In this document: piece after piece, positions 1 through 8,831 of the stretch
Layout: each line of letters opens with the position of its first letter
How positions within the stretch are numbered: the first letter of the stretch is position 1
Assembly: GCA_964400685.1 (NCBI GenBank)
Contig: CAYNVT010000063.1
Location: 1-22,825 of the forward strand
Origin: DATCTV01 sp964400685
GTDB lineage: Bacteria; Desulfobacterota; Desulfomonilia; UBA1062
DNA: 22,825 nucleotides
Reading direction: 5' to 3'
Made by a program: the position numbers and the translations under genes
Notes under the pieces: generated by a model
Seen by the model: only the letters and a program-made list of their open reading frames with translations
What the model was told of the DNA's origin: nothing
Database searches by the model: none

Positions 1-57
1 TACAGCAAACTCGGCTATGAAACTATGGCCGGCGTCACTATGATCCTGTCGTTCTAA
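1..57 (+). CDS. C-terminal end of an outer-membrane beta-barrel-like protein (partial)
   Basis: Frame 1 is open from the window edge to TAA at 55-57 and encodes 18 residues ending in GVTMILSF. Alternating hydrophobic residues and a C-terminal Phe are the usual signature of the last strand of a bacterial outer-membrane barrel, the signal read by the BAM machinery. A rho-independent terminator follows nine bases after the stop, which supports this being a true gene end. The rest lies outside the window, so the family cannot be named. The barrel reading is an inference from a very short stretch. Confidence 0.55.
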   Translation, partial: YSKLGYETMAGVTMILSF

Positions 58-65
58 AAAAGTAT

Positions 66-107
66 AATCCTGCACTCCTGGCTTAATCGGTGTGCAGGAT
101 TTTTTTA
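66..107 (+). terminator. Rho-independent terminator
   Basis: A perfect 10-bp stem (66-75 with 92-101) encloses a 16-base loop and runs directly into seven Ts (100-106). It ends transcription of the barrel-like gene. The next ATG is only 14 bases beyond, so any promoter for the flavodoxin-fold gene at 121 must overlap this terminator, or that gene depends on read-through. Confidence 0.85.
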
Positions 108-120
108 TCATCATTTAGTT

Positions 121-711
121 ATGAAAATAAGTGTCATCCTTGCCCATCCTGATGAGAGAAGTTTCAATCATGTCATTGCCCGGACTGCGATCAGTCGTTT
201 GAACTTTAACAGACATTGTGTATCGTTCCATGACCTTTATAAAGAAAACTTCAATCCCCTCTTAAATGCCGGTGAAATACCCTCTGATTCAGAGATTCCC
301 GTCGATATCACAGGGTATTGCAATGAGATTGCGAATGCCGACGGAATCATCATTATCCATCCGAACTGGTGGGGCCAGCCTCCGGCAATACTCAAAGGAT
401 GGGTTGACCGTGTAATAAGACCCGGTGTCGCCTACAGGTTTTTAGAAGGAGATAGTGGAGAAGGTGTCCCGGTCGGACTCCTGAAGGCCAGGTTCGCAAT
501 CGTTTTCAATACTGCCAACACGCCACTCGAAAGAGAGCTCAAAGTATTCGGAGACCCCCTTGAACTCATCTGGAAAAACTGCATTTTCGGCCTGTGCGGC
601 ATACCTGATTTCAGGAGAGAGGTGTTCTCGGTTGTTGTCACAAGCAGTCCGGAAAAACGCCGTGAATGGCTTAATCAGGTTGAAGGAATCATTGACAGTC
701 TCCTGCCTTAA
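121..711 (+). CDS. Flavodoxin-fold NAD(P)H dehydrogenase/quinone reductase family protein
   Basis: This 196-residue protein belongs to the Flavodoxin_2 group (NAD(P)H:quinone reductases and KefF/MdaB-like proteins), soluble FMN or FAD enzymes that make two-electron transfers from NAD(P)H to quinones or similar acceptors. The family hallmarks are visible: N-terminal ILAHPDERSFN (residues 6-16), where the first strand leads to the phosphate-binding loop, and HPNWWGQPPAILKGWVDRV (about 80-98), the flavin-contacting segment normally written PxWWxxPAxLKGWxDRV. Length is normal. The start is placed by family alignment; there is no Shine-Dalgarno sequence before it, so translation may be weak or leaderless. 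It converges with uppP, with a five-base gap. The substrate cannot be told from sequence. Confidence 0.85.
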   Translation: MKISVILAHPDERSFNHVIARTAISRLNFNRHCVSFHDLYKENFNPLLNAGEIPSDSEIPVDITGYCNEIANADGIIIIHPNWWGQPPAILKGWVDRVIRPGVAYRFLEGDSGEGVPVGLLKARFAIVFNTANTPLERELKVFGDPLELIWKNCIFGLCGIPDFRREVFSVVVTSSPEKRREWLNQVEGIIDSLLP

Positions 712-716
712 TAATA

Positions 717-1529
717 TCAGCTGACGCCGTTAAAAAAGAAATAGCCGAGAACTATCACACCGAGCACAATCCTGTAATACGCAAAAGGTTTGAAATCATG
801 TCTTGTTATATACCTCATGAAGCCTGCAATTACGGCTAGCGCCACGATAAACGAGACGACAAACCCTGTCGCCAGAAGAAATATTTCATGAGTGCTCAGG
901 TTGCCGCCTGTCTTAAACAGTGTATATCCCGATGCCGCAACCATGGTCGGTATGGCAAGGAAAAACGAGAACTCGGCGGCAACGAGCCTGGAAGCTCCCA
1001 GAAACATTGCTCCGATTATTGTGGCCGCAGACCTTGAGGTTCCAGGTATCATTGCAATACATTGTATGAATCCAATGGCAAGAGCTGTTTTATAGGTAAG
1101 TTCTGAAATCGAATTTATTCTTGCACGTCTTTTCCTGTCCTCAAGGTAAATCATGACTACCCCGCCTACAACGAGGGCTAATGCGACAGTGACAGGGTTG
1201 AACAGCTTTTCCTCGATAATATTTCCGAAAACGAAACCAAGTATCAATGCCGGAATAATACCGACAACGGCTTTGACCCAGAGGGTGAATATCTGTTTTT
1301 TCTTTTCCTGTGTAACATGAGCACCAAACGGAACAAGTCTTTTCCAGAAATATACGACCACGGAAAGAATTGCCCCGAGCTGAATAACGACATCGAATGT
1401 ACTGGCAAAGCTCCCGGTGAAATTGACGAACCTGTTGACTATTATCAGATGGCCTGTCGATGATATGGGAAGGAACTCGGTGACGCCTTCGACAATGCCT
1501 AAAACTATTGAACTTATATATTCATTCAT
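717..1529 (-). CDS. uppP: Undecaprenyl-diphosphate phosphatase
   Basis: UppP (BacA) removes a phosphate from undecaprenyl diphosphate, recycling the lipid carrier for peptidoglycan and other envelope polymers; overproduction gives bacitracin resistance. The 270-residue protein is strongly hydrophobic, with multiple membrane segments and the two family signatures: EGVTEFLPISSTGH at 14-27 (catalytic Glu pair E14/E18, H27) and PGTSRSAATI at 162-171 (R166). Length is typical. The ATG at 1529 lacks a strong ribosome site, but the N-terminus matches the family. It is transcribed away from the receiver gene at 1739, with about 200 bases of shared upstream sequence, and ends tail-to-tail with the oxidoreductase at 121-711. 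Confidence 0.96.
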   Translation of the reverse strand: MNEYISSIVLGIVEGVTEFLPISSTGHLIIVNRFVNFTGSFASTFDVVIQLGAILSVVVYFWKRLVPFGAHVTQEKKKQIFTLWVKAVVGIIPALILGFVFGNIIEEKLFNPVTVALALVVGGVVMIYLEDRKRRARINSISELTYKTALAIGFIQCIAMIPGTSRSAATIIGAMFLGASRLVAAEFSFFLAIPTMVAASGYTLFKTGGNLSTHEIFLLATGFVVSFIVALAVIAGFMRYITRHDFKPFAYYRIVLGVIVLGYFFFNGVS

Positions 1530-1738
1530 TAACCGGATATAACACTATTTAATCATATCTCTGCAAATACATTCTGATAAGATGACACTGCGGAATTATT
1601 CTGCAATATGATTTTTAATAGCAATTCATTGAGCATAAACCTCTATTGACTCTTATCCCTTATATCCATTATTTGTTAAAACAAATCTGCTTCAATAAGG
1701 ATAAGCACTACACTTAAATAATTGAATGGAGGCAATTG

Positions 1739-2128
1739 ATGAGCATGAAAAAAAAGGTCCTTATCATTGATGATGACAGCGACTTTTGTGAGGCCACAAA
1801 ACTTATTTTGGAAAATGGCGGATTCGAAGTTTTTCTGGCTGAGGATGGAAAATCCGGGGTTGAGGCTGCTTCAAAAATTCAGCCTGATCTTGCAATAGTT
1901 GACATGATGATGGAGACATGGAGTGAAGGATTCAATGTGGTATCTAAACTCAGGGCTACCGATTCTACAAAAAAGATCAAGCTTGTATTACTCAGCGCTG
2001 TAGACATTCAGGGCCCTTACTCCGAAGCAACCGGGCCGTCTGATGATGTTGCAAAAGTTGATCTGGTACTGGCCAAACCCATTAAGGCAAATGATCTGAT
2101 TACATACGTGAGAGACCTCATCGGCTGA
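1739..2128 (+). CDS. Single-domain response regulator (receiver only)
   Basis: A 129-residue CheY-like receiver without an output domain. Conserved positions are all present: acidic pair D11/D12, phosphoacceptor D55 (in AIVDMMM), the switch Ser at 86 and K113 in the AKP motif. The start is ATG 1739, placed by GGAGG at 1728-1732 with a six-base spacer; an in-frame TTG at 1736 sits too close to that site. Residues 58-64 and 88-104 are longer than in CheY, a feature often seen in receivers paired with sensor kinases. The receiver-kinase gene starts 11 bases downstream, so the two are almost certainly cotranscribed and functionally linked, perhaps as a phosphorelay. The controlled process is unknown. 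Confidence 0.92.
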   Translation: MSMKKKVLIIDDDSDFCEATKLILENGGFEVFLAEDGKSGVEAASKIQPDLAIVDMMMETWSEGFNVVSKLRATDSTKKIKLVLLSAVDIQGPYSEATGPSDDVAKVDLVLAKPIKANDLITYVRDLIG

Positions 2129-2139
2129 TAAAAAAAGAC

Positions 2140-3240
2140 ATGCCGGAGAATGAAAAGACTGCACTCATCCTGATTATCGATTACGAGGAACCAATCTGTG
2201 ATGAGTGCAGGCAGGAACTGACAAAATCCGGGTTTAAAGTAGTAACCGCCACAAATGTAACGGATGGAATCCGCCTGGCGCGCGAGATAAAGCCCGACAT
2301 TGTCTTTCTTGACCTCAACATGCCGGGCATGGCCGATATAAACGCCCTTGAAATACTCTCAAAGGATATACCTGATATTGTCCTTGTAGTTATAACCTCA
2401 AACGCAACGATCGATTCAGCAGTAGAAGCAATAAAAAAAGGGGCTTACGACTACCTTTCCAAGCCTTTTATCCCGGATCATTTAAGAGTTGTCGCGAAAA
2501 GATGCCTGGAGCACAGGGCACTCAAGATCGAAGCAAGGATACTTCGTGAAGAAAGAGATATATTTGAAAAGGGTTTTATAACCTTTGTCAGCCATGAAAT
2601 GCGCTCCCCGCTGGTATCAGTCCAGCAGTATCTTGAAAGCTTGAAGGTCATATGTTCGGATAATCCCAACCCGCAACTGAATGACATACTCATAAGATGC
2701 AACAGCAGGATAAAGAACCTCGAAGACCTTGTAAGCCACTGGCTGGACCTCGAAAGGGTTGCAAACAAATCGTTCATGAAATCCAGGTCACCTGTAAACC
2801 TTCCTGCAGTTATATGGAACGCCATCAGCGATCTTTCATCAATATCTGAAAAAAGAGGCCTCATTGTAAGGCTTGAAGACCCCCCCGGGGGACTCCCGGA
2901 TATCATGGGAGATGCGGAAAGCCTTCTTCGTGTTTTTGTCAATATCATAGGCAATGCAACCAAATACACGGATGCCGGAGGCAGCATTACTACGAAAATA
3001 TCTTATGATGCCTATTATGTTAATGCTGAAATAACGGATACAGGCAAAGGCATACCGCCGAACAAACTCCAGTTCCTGTTCGAGCCGTTCTACCGTGTCA
3101 TGGGGAACAAGGAGCCGTACAGGGGCTCGGGGCTCGGGCTGACATTCTGCAAAAAAATTATGGATGCCCATAACGGCAGAATCGAAGTATCCTCGATAGT
3201 GGGAACAGGTACCACCTTTCTGCTGAAATTTCCCAGGTAA
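2140..3240 (+). CDS. Receiver-histidine kinase hybrid
   Basis: A 366-residue soluble kinase with an N-terminal receiver (about 8-122), a HisKA dimerisation domain (about 143-210) and a HATPase_c domain (about 258-366). It has no membrane segment or PAS domain. Kinase boxes are intact: H152 in SHEMRSPL, N272 in the N box, DTGKGIP (300-306) as G1, FEPFYR as the F box and GSGLGL (329-334) as G2. In the receiver, phosphoacceptor D58, T86 and K108 are present, but the acidic pair reads D14-Y15 followed by E16-E17 where family members usually have DDEE, so one metal ligand is Tyr. The receiver may therefore bind metal poorly or act in a non-standard way. It follows the lone receiver at 1739-2128 and most likely phosphorylates it. 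Confidence 0.92.
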   Translation: MPENEKTALILIIDYEEPICDECRQELTKSGFKVVTATNVTDGIRLAREIKPDIVFLDLNMPGMADINALEILSKDIPDIVLVVITSNATIDSAVEAIKKGAYDYLSKPFIPDHLRVVAKRCLEHRALKIEARILREERDIFEKGFITFVSHEMRSPLVSVQQYLESLKVICSDNPNPQLNDILIRCNSRIKNLEDLVSHWLDLERVANKSFMKSRSPVNLPAVIWNAISDLSSISEKRGLIVRLEDPPGGLPDIMGDAESLLRVFVNIIGNATKYTDAGGSITTKISYDAYYVNAEITDTGKGIPPNKLQFLFEPFYRVMGNKEPYRGSGLGLTFCKKIMDAHNGRIEVSSIVGTGTTFLLKFPR

Positions 3241-3243
3241 CCT

Positions 3244-3429
3244 TTATTCGGGTTCTTCCCACGGCCTGGTGTTGTCGAGCATATAACCTGTGATGTTTTT
3301 AACCATACAGCCGCCGCAGAGATGAACCATCTTCTGCGATTTGATTTCTCTTACGGTAAATGTCTTCTTGCAGGCTTTCCTGCAAAGGAAACATGACTCC
3401 TTTGCATCCGCCTCATGAAAATCATACAT
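3244..3429 (-). CDS. Small Cys-rich protein, possible zinc ribbon
   Basis: A 61-residue protein of unknown function. Five cysteines are arranged as C13-x2-C16-x3-C20 and, about 18 residues on, C38-x2-C41. Two CxxC pairs separated by a short beta-rich stretch are typical of a zinc-ribbon or treble-clef knuckle, so metal binding is a reasonable inference. The reading frame is open up to an ATG at 3456 (70 residues), but that ATG has no ribosome site. The ATG at 3429 is preceded by GGTGA with a seven-base spacer and is preferred. It converges with the hybrid kinase, three bases from its stop. No family is recognised. Confidence 0.6.
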   Translation of the reverse strand: MYDFHEADAKESCFLCRKACKKTFTVREIKSQKMVHLCGGCMVKNITGYMLDNTRPWEEPE

Positions 3430-3559
3430 GCTCTCATCACCGAATCTGCATTTCATATTCGAATATGTTTATCATAAAAAACATGAGCCAACAAATAATG
3501 ATTGATTTTCCCTGATCAAAGCGCTTGTTTTAAGATCCCAAGTATGCTGGACTCAACTT

Positions 3560-6088
3560 ATGCAAGATCTTCCCGTTGCCGAAATTCTGCCCGATCTGAA
3601 AAAGGTCCTGGCGAAGAATAAGATCGCAGTTCTGAGTGCCTCTGCCGGCGCAGGAAAAACAACTCTTGTACCCCCCGCTCTGCTTGATGAACCGTGGCTT
3701 AAAGGCAGGAAGATCATAATGCTCGAGCCAAGAAGGCTTGCCGCATATGCTGCTGCGGCCAGAATGGCTTCTAATCTCGGTGAGACAGCAGGGAAAACAG
3801 TAGGCTACCGTACAAGACTTGATACTAGAACAGGCCCGGATACCAGAATAGAGGTCGTAACGGAAGGCATACTCACCAGAATGCTGCAGCATGATCCGGG
3901 TCTGATTGAAGCGGGAGCGGTCATATTCGACGAATTTCATGAGCGAAGCATACACGCCGATCTCGGACTGGCCCTGTGTATGGATTCACAGGAGACACTG
4001 AGACCGGACCTCAGAATTATTGTGATGTCAGCTACCATTGATACGAATGCCATATCAGCCCTGCTGGATAATGCGCCCGTTATAATTTCCGAAGGCCGTA
4101 CATGGCCTGTGGAAACAAGGTACTTACCTTTACCTGCATCGAAAGGAAAAGTTGCAGATCATGATGTTGAACGGCATGTGGCATTGTCAGTCAGGAAAGT
4201 CCTTGCCGAAGTAAGTGGAAGCATCCTTGTCTTTCTTCCGGGTGCGCCTGAAATCAGAAGGGTCGAGCGTTTCCTTGGCAAAACCGGACTGTCTGATGAT
4301 GTCATCGTTGCGCCTCTATATTCAATGCTTACACCAGACGAGCAGAAAAGTGCGATTATGCCTGCCCCGGCCGGCATGAGGAAGGTCGTACTTGCAACAT
4401 CAATTGCAGAAACATCGCTTACGATTGAAGGTATAAATATCGTTATTGATTCCGGATACTCTCGAGTTCCCAGGTTCCACAAAGGAAGCGGCATGACATG
4501 GCTTGAAACTGTTCGCGTTTCCAGGGCATCGGCTGACCAGCGCAGAGGAAGGGCCGGCAGGACAGGCCCAGGCATCTGCTTCAGGCTCTGGGATGAGAGA
4601 TCCGATTCTCTGCTTAAACCGGAGAATGATCCGGAAATACTCAATGCAGACCTGATACCTCTTGTGCTTGAACTGCTGCAATGGGGCATAAAATCTCCAT
4701 CCGAACTGAAATGGATGGATGCGCCCGATGAATCGGCCTTCAGGCAGGCCGCCGGCCTTCTTGCCGAACTTGATGCGGTTGATGAAAGAGGCAGGATCAC
4801 AGCAACAGGCAAAGTTATGAACTCACTTGGAACACATCCGAGACTTGCACATATGATTGTCATGGGCAAATCTCTGGGTCTTGGCGGACTCGCCTGCGAA
4901 ATCGCCGCCATTCTCGGTGAAAGGGATTTTCTAGAAAAAAATCCCTGTTTCAGACAATCGGACATGAGGCTGAGACTTGATGCACTGCATCTGGTGGCTA
5001 AACCTGATAATGAATATTCTCCCGGGGTCTCTGTATTAAAAAGAATAAATAAGGCTGCTGATCTACTCAAGAAGCAAGTGAAACTTCCAGATACCGGGCC
5101 TGCAAAAGATGTGGATATGACCGGGGTCCTCCTGGGATTCGCTTATCCTGACCGTATTGCACAGCGCCGTCATGGAAAAAGCCCGAGATTCATTCTGTCC
5201 GGCGGCAAAGGAGCCTGGCTCAATGATTCCGATTCCCTTGCTTGTGAAGAGTTCATAACAGCTGCCAGTCTTGACGGCGACAAACAGGAAGCAGCTATTT
5301 TTCTTGCCGCACCTATTAAAAGGAAGGAACTATTGGAGCACTTCTCGTCGCATATAAAAACCGAATCCATTTGCGTTTGGAATGATGATATCAAGGGTGT
5401 GGTCTCATTCATAAGAGAGTGCCTGGGCAGTATTATCATAAGCGAAAAACAAATGGATAAACCGGATAGTTCTTTAATGGAAATGGCTTTTATAAGCGGG
5501 ATAAGAAAAAACAGGCTTGGCATACTGCCATGGAAAAATGAATCAATTCAATTAAGGGCCAGGCTGAGTTTCATGGCAGGCACCGACGATGAAGAAGAAT
5601 GGCCGGATGTTTCGGACAAGGCCCTTCTTGAAGGCCTGGGAAACTGGCTGATGCCACATCTCGCCGGTATTTCACGTATCTCTCAGATATCTGAATCGCA
5701 CATAATCAGGGCGCTTACTTCGATACTATCATGGCATCAGCAGAAAAAACTTAACTCACTTGCGCCGACACACGTCCGTGTCCCGTCAGGTTCTCTTATA
5801 AAGCTCGATTACAATAATGGCGATGTCCCTGTCCTGGCCGTAAAGCTTCAGGAAATGTTCGGATGCAGGTCCACCCCACTGGTTGCAAACAACATCCCTG
5901 TCATTCTTCATCTGCTATCGCCTGCGGGCCGTCCTGTCCAGGTGACGAGGGATATAATGGGTTTCTGGACAGGGGCTTATAATGATGTCAGAAAGGACTT
6001 AAAAGGCCGGTATCCAAAACATCCTTGGCCGGATAATCCGCTGGAGGCAATCCCAACAAAGAAGACAAAAAACAGTTTAAAAGGCTAG
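3560..6088 (+). CDS. hrpB: ATP-dependent DEAH-box helicase HrpB
   Basis: HrpB is a large DEAH-box (SF2) RNA helicase homologue of ill-defined cellular role. The 842 residues match the usual full length. Helicase motifs in order: Walker A GAGKTT (30-35), motif Ia EPRRLAA (56-62), DEFH box (124-127), SAT (157-159), motif V region LATSIAETSLT (278-288) and motif VI QRRGRAGRTGPG (327-338). The C-terminal HrpB-specific domain is intact, ending with the characteristic FWTGAY...RYPKHPWPDNP block just before the stop. DEFH in place of DEAH is within family variation. The stop codon overlaps that of the convergent lipoprotein gene inside one CTAG palindrome (6085-6088). The ribosome site before ATG 3560 is weak. 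Confidence 0.95.
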   Translation: MQDLPVAEILPDLKKVLAKNKIAVLSASAGAGKTTLVPPALLDEPWLKGRKIIMLEPRRLAAYAAAARMASNLGETAGKTVGYRTRLDTRTGPDTRIEVVTEGILTRMLQHDPGLIEAGAVIFDEFHERSIHADLGLALCMDSQETLRPDLRIIVMSATIDTNAISALLDNAPVIISEGRTWPVETRYLPLPASKGKVADHDVERHVALSVRKVLAEVSGSILVFLPGAPEIRRVERFLGKTGLSDDVIVAPLYSMLTPDEQKSAIMPAPAGMRKVVLATSIAETSLTIEGINIVIDSGYSRVPRFHKGSGMTWLETVRVSRASADQRRGRAGRTGPGICFRLWDERSDSLLKPENDPEILNADLIPLVLELLQWGIKSPSELKWMDAPDESAFRQAAGLLAELDAVDERGRITATGKVMNSLGTHPRLAHMIVMGKSLGLGGLACEIAAILGERDFLEKNPCFRQSDMRLRLDALHLVAKPDNEYSPGVSVLKRINKAADLLKKQVKLPDTGPAKDVDMTGVLLGFAYPDRIAQRRHGKSPRFILSGGKGAWLNDSDSLACEEFITAASLDGDKQEAAIFLAAPIKRKELLEHFSSHIKTESICVWNDDIKGVVSFIRECLGSIIISEKQMDKPDSSLMEMAFISGIRKNRLGILPWKNESIQLRARLSFMAGTDDEEEWPDVSDKALLEGLGNWLMPHLAGISRISQISESHIIRALTSILSWHQQKKLNSLAPTHVRVPSGSLIKLDYNNGDVPVLAVKLQEMFGCRSTPLVANNIPVILHLLSPAGRPVQVTRDIMGFWTGAYNDVRKDLKGRYPKHPWPDNPLEAIPTKKTKNSLKG

Positions 6089-8688
6089 AATTTCAATCCA
6101 AGATCAAGGTTCAGATCAACATATTCAATCTTAATATTAGATGCGGATGCCATCTTCAATGCAATCGGATCCGGCTTTAATAATATGGTCGGGTCCTTTT
6201 TCACCCTGATTCCTATTCCGACATTACTGCTGAGAGGTATCTTTACAGTAACAGGTATGATCTTATCCTCAGCTGGATACGGAAATTCAAATGGTACCGC
6301 ACAGCCATTGCCAGGGATAAATTCTTCGTTTGTTTCAGATTCCAGGGCACTTCCGTATGCAACGCACATAACGGCGAATTCCTCATAAAATTCAACAGTG
6401 TTTCCTGTAATGTAACTGAAACTAAAATCTTTGTTAAAAGATATTCCTGTTATAAGACAGTTTGTGTCCTCCGGCAGAGCATAGAAATATCCGCATGAAT
6501 CATTCCAGTCCATATCCTTAATCACATCTCCATTTTCGTAAATCGACTTGAAAAAGAGCGACAGGAAAATATCATTAAGAGGGTTATCATCAGGAGGGTT
6601 AGACCCTTCTTCTTTTACAATTTTATCGTTAATCAATCTGAAGCTGGTTCCGGGGTTTGAGGAGAGAGGTTCCCGGTTCCATTCTCTGCTGTAAAAAGCT
6701 CCTATTGGATCCTTTGCTGACTTAATCTCTTCCTCCAGCTCACCGCTGAAGACAAGATAGGCATTGTTCAAAACGCTTACATTTTTAACTGGATAGCCGA
6801 TGTCTCCAAACTTGGTCAAGAACTGATTCAGGCTGTTGGCTATGTAGGTGTGTATTTCCTTCATCTGCTGAGGTATGAGCATGGGATAAAGCTTGTTGAA
6901 AAGGAGAACATAGGTTGCATCACCCTTTTCGCATTCAAGCACAAACTTTTCGTTCTCCCACTTCATGGCCATATCAAGGCTGATCGAGAGCCTTGCAAGT
7001 AATTCGACTTCCTTCCCCTGACCATCAAGTTCACAGACATCCACAAGGACATTTCTGACATACAGGTTGCCTATATAATTGCCGTTGCCTTGAAGCTTGA
7101 GGACAGGCGGTGTGGGAATCCTGTACTTGATTTTAATATTGGGAAGCTTGTCATCGCCGTCTCTCAACCAGGGCCAGAGTTTATAATCACCCAGGTCTAT
7201 ACCCAGTTCCTCAATCAGACTATTCAAATCCAGGTTTGTGATTTCTTCAGGCTTATCCGGTGCAGTAATGAAACTCATTGCCAGCGCCTGGTTTATCAGG
7301 TCATCACTCAAAGCTATGGAAGAGTTTCCGTAATTTACAGCCAGATCGACATTATCGCTCTTGGGCTGGCTAGAAGCATAGCTTTCTGTCAATTTGCCGG
7401 TCAGCCCTTCTTTATCAACTTCAGAAAGTTTGAGATTCATACCAGCTTTGAAACCACCGTTATATCCCGTCAAATAATTAAGTTTTACTATGGAGTCAGA
7501 TCCAAAGTTACTTCCGGACAACTGCTTTATCAGCATATTAAGTGCTCTATATCCCATTTTCAGCTGAACGGGTTTAATATTCAACTGAGGCAGGATATCA
7601 TTAGTAATCACACTGAAAATATTATCCGACAGGTAGTTGAATACCTGGGTAAAGGGCGTATCCAGGTTATATTCGAAATTCTCGCCCTTAACCAAACTAA
7701 TATCGCCTGCTTTAAGGGAGGCATTCAGTATTCCGCTTTCATTCTTAAGCTCTATTATCAAACCGTCAATTTCAACATCCTTCATGTTGATGTTTATAAT
7801 GTCTTGACCTTTTTTATAAACAGAGAGGTTGTTTGTGTATTCAATGACAAGATTGGAGACCTTGACATTAATATTAATATCATACTGATTTTCACCCTGG
7901 GAACTGATCGAATAATCACTGATTTCTATCCCCTGCATCATAACAGTCCGGGGATTAAAAGCGATAGTCTCCAAAATTGAATCCTCAAAGAATTTAATCG
8001 GCCCCAGACTTTGAGCCATATTTAATCCATTGAGCTGAGATATCATAATAGACAATCCTCTCCTTACGAATTCATCATTCCCTGAGAGGTGAAGAGCGTT
8101 TACAAGCGGTGGATTATCATCCCCTCCTATCTTGTTTGCGGCTCTGTCCTGCAATATGACAACCGTTTTGGCACCTGCCACATAATTTTTTTCATCAACC
8201 GCAGCTATGACTATGGGATAGAAGGTGCCTGCTATATCCTCTTTTGTTATGTAAATGGTTTTCGTAAACGTGAATTTCCCGTCAACCCACTTGATATCAT
8301 CTCCATTGGCTGAATCTACAAGCTGATTGTTAATATAAACACCTTTTAACTCGAGATGGTTTCCTTCAATACCAATAGTTGAAGGCGTCACTTCGCCTTT
8401 GACTTCAAGCGCCCATTTCTCACCAGCTACAACTTCCTTAAGATAAACGCTTCCTTCGTTTGGAACAGTGGTTACAGGGTTAACCGACAAAGGTGATGTA
8501 ATTTCTATTGCAGGCGGTGTATAGTCTCTGATGCCGACAGGAAATACGCCAAGTGACGTGATATCTTCAGCGCCTGTTTCAAGGCTGACTATTGTTGAAT
8601 CATCACTCTTATTGTTTGAGCATGCAGACATGGCAACAAAAAGAACCATGCAGACAATTAATGCAGCATATTTTACGCACCTATTCAT
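6085..8688 (-). CDS. Large lipoprotein of unknown function
   Basis: An 867-residue secreted lipoprotein. The frame is open further upstream, but ATG 8688 is chosen because AGGT lies six bases before it and it begins a clean lipoprotein signal: MNRC, a hydrophobic stretch, then lipobox MSAC with C23 as the lipidated residue. Ser at position +2 suggests delivery to the outer membrane. After a short Asp/Ser-rich linker the first 200 residues look like beta-rich, adhesin-like repeats. The rest alternates amphipathic strands with helices (such as the LNQFLTKFGDIGYPV region), somewhat like lipid-binding TULIP/BPI-type folds. That comparison is only an impression, and no family is recognised. It ends tail-to-tail with hrpB. 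Confidence 0.85.
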   Translation of the reverse strand: MNRCVKYAALIVCMVLFVAMSACSNNKSDDSTIVSLETGAEDITSLGVFPVGIRDYTPPAIEITSPLSVNPVTTVPNEGSVYLKEVVAGEKWALEVKGEVTPSTIGIEGNHLELKGVYINNQLVDSANGDDIKWVDGKFTFTKTIYITKEDIAGTFYPIVIAAVDEKNYVAGAKTVVILQDRAANKIGGDDNPPLVNALHLSGNDEFVRRGLSIMISQLNGLNMAQSLGPIKFFEDSILETIAFNPRTVMMQGIEISDYSISSQGENQYDININVKVSNLVIEYTNNLSVYKKGQDIININMKDVEIDGLIIELKNESGILNASLKAGDISLVKGENFEYNLDTPFTQVFNYLSDNIFSVITNDILPQLNIKPVQLKMGYRALNMLIKQLSGSNFGSDSIVKLNYLTGYNGGFKAGMNLKLSEVDKEGLTGKLTESYASSQPKSDNVDLAVNYGNSSIALSDDLINQALAMSFITAPDKPEEITNLDLNSLIEELGIDLGDYKLWPWLRDGDDKLPNIKIKYRIPTPPVLKLQGNGNYIGNLYVRNVLVDVCELDGQGKEVELLARLSISLDMAMKWENEKFVLECEKGDATYVLLFNKLYPMLIPQQMKEIHTYIANSLNQFLTKFGDIGYPVKNVSVLNNAYLVFSGELEEEIKSAKDPIGAFYSREWNREPLSSNPGTSFRLINDKIVKEEGSNPPDDNPLNDIFLSLFFKSIYENGDVIKDMDWNDSCGYFYALPEDTNCLITGISFNKDFSFSYITGNTVEFYEEFAVMCVAYGSALESETNEEFIPGNGCAVPFEFPYPAEDKIIPVTVKIPLSSNVGIGIRVKKDPTILLKPDPIALKMASASNIKIEYVDLNLDLGLKF

Positions 8689-8795
8689 ATACATACCTGT
8701 TATATTTAAGCAATATGGATACCAATCTCCCATCATCCTAATTCATTGAATTTAAAGAATACATTAACCACAAACCCCTTTATATCACTCCAAAA

Positions 8796-8809
8796 GGAAA
8801 TTAATTTCC
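8796..8809. other. Perfect 14-base palindrome GGAAATTAATTTCC
   Basis: It lies between the end of the DUF1015 gene (8832) and the start of the lipoprotein gene (8688). Read on the minus strand it is followed by TTTT, so it could be a weak terminator for the DUF1015 operon. A perfectly symmetric AT-rich core could also be an operator site for the lipoprotein promoter. The sequence cannot decide between these. Confidence 0.35.
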
Positions 8810-8831
8810 CTAATAATAGATATCTTTTCTT

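Noticed and set aside
4159..5070. Long open frame (303 codons) on the minus strand inside hrpB
   Set aside because: It is Ser/Leu-rich shadow sequence opposite conserved helicase motifs; hrpB accounts for the region.
7090..7980. Long open frame (296 codons) on the plus strand inside the lipoprotein gene
   Set aside because: Its translation has no recognisable domain and is rich in residues expected from the complement of the lipoprotein frame. The minus-strand frame has a signal peptide, lipobox and ribosome site.
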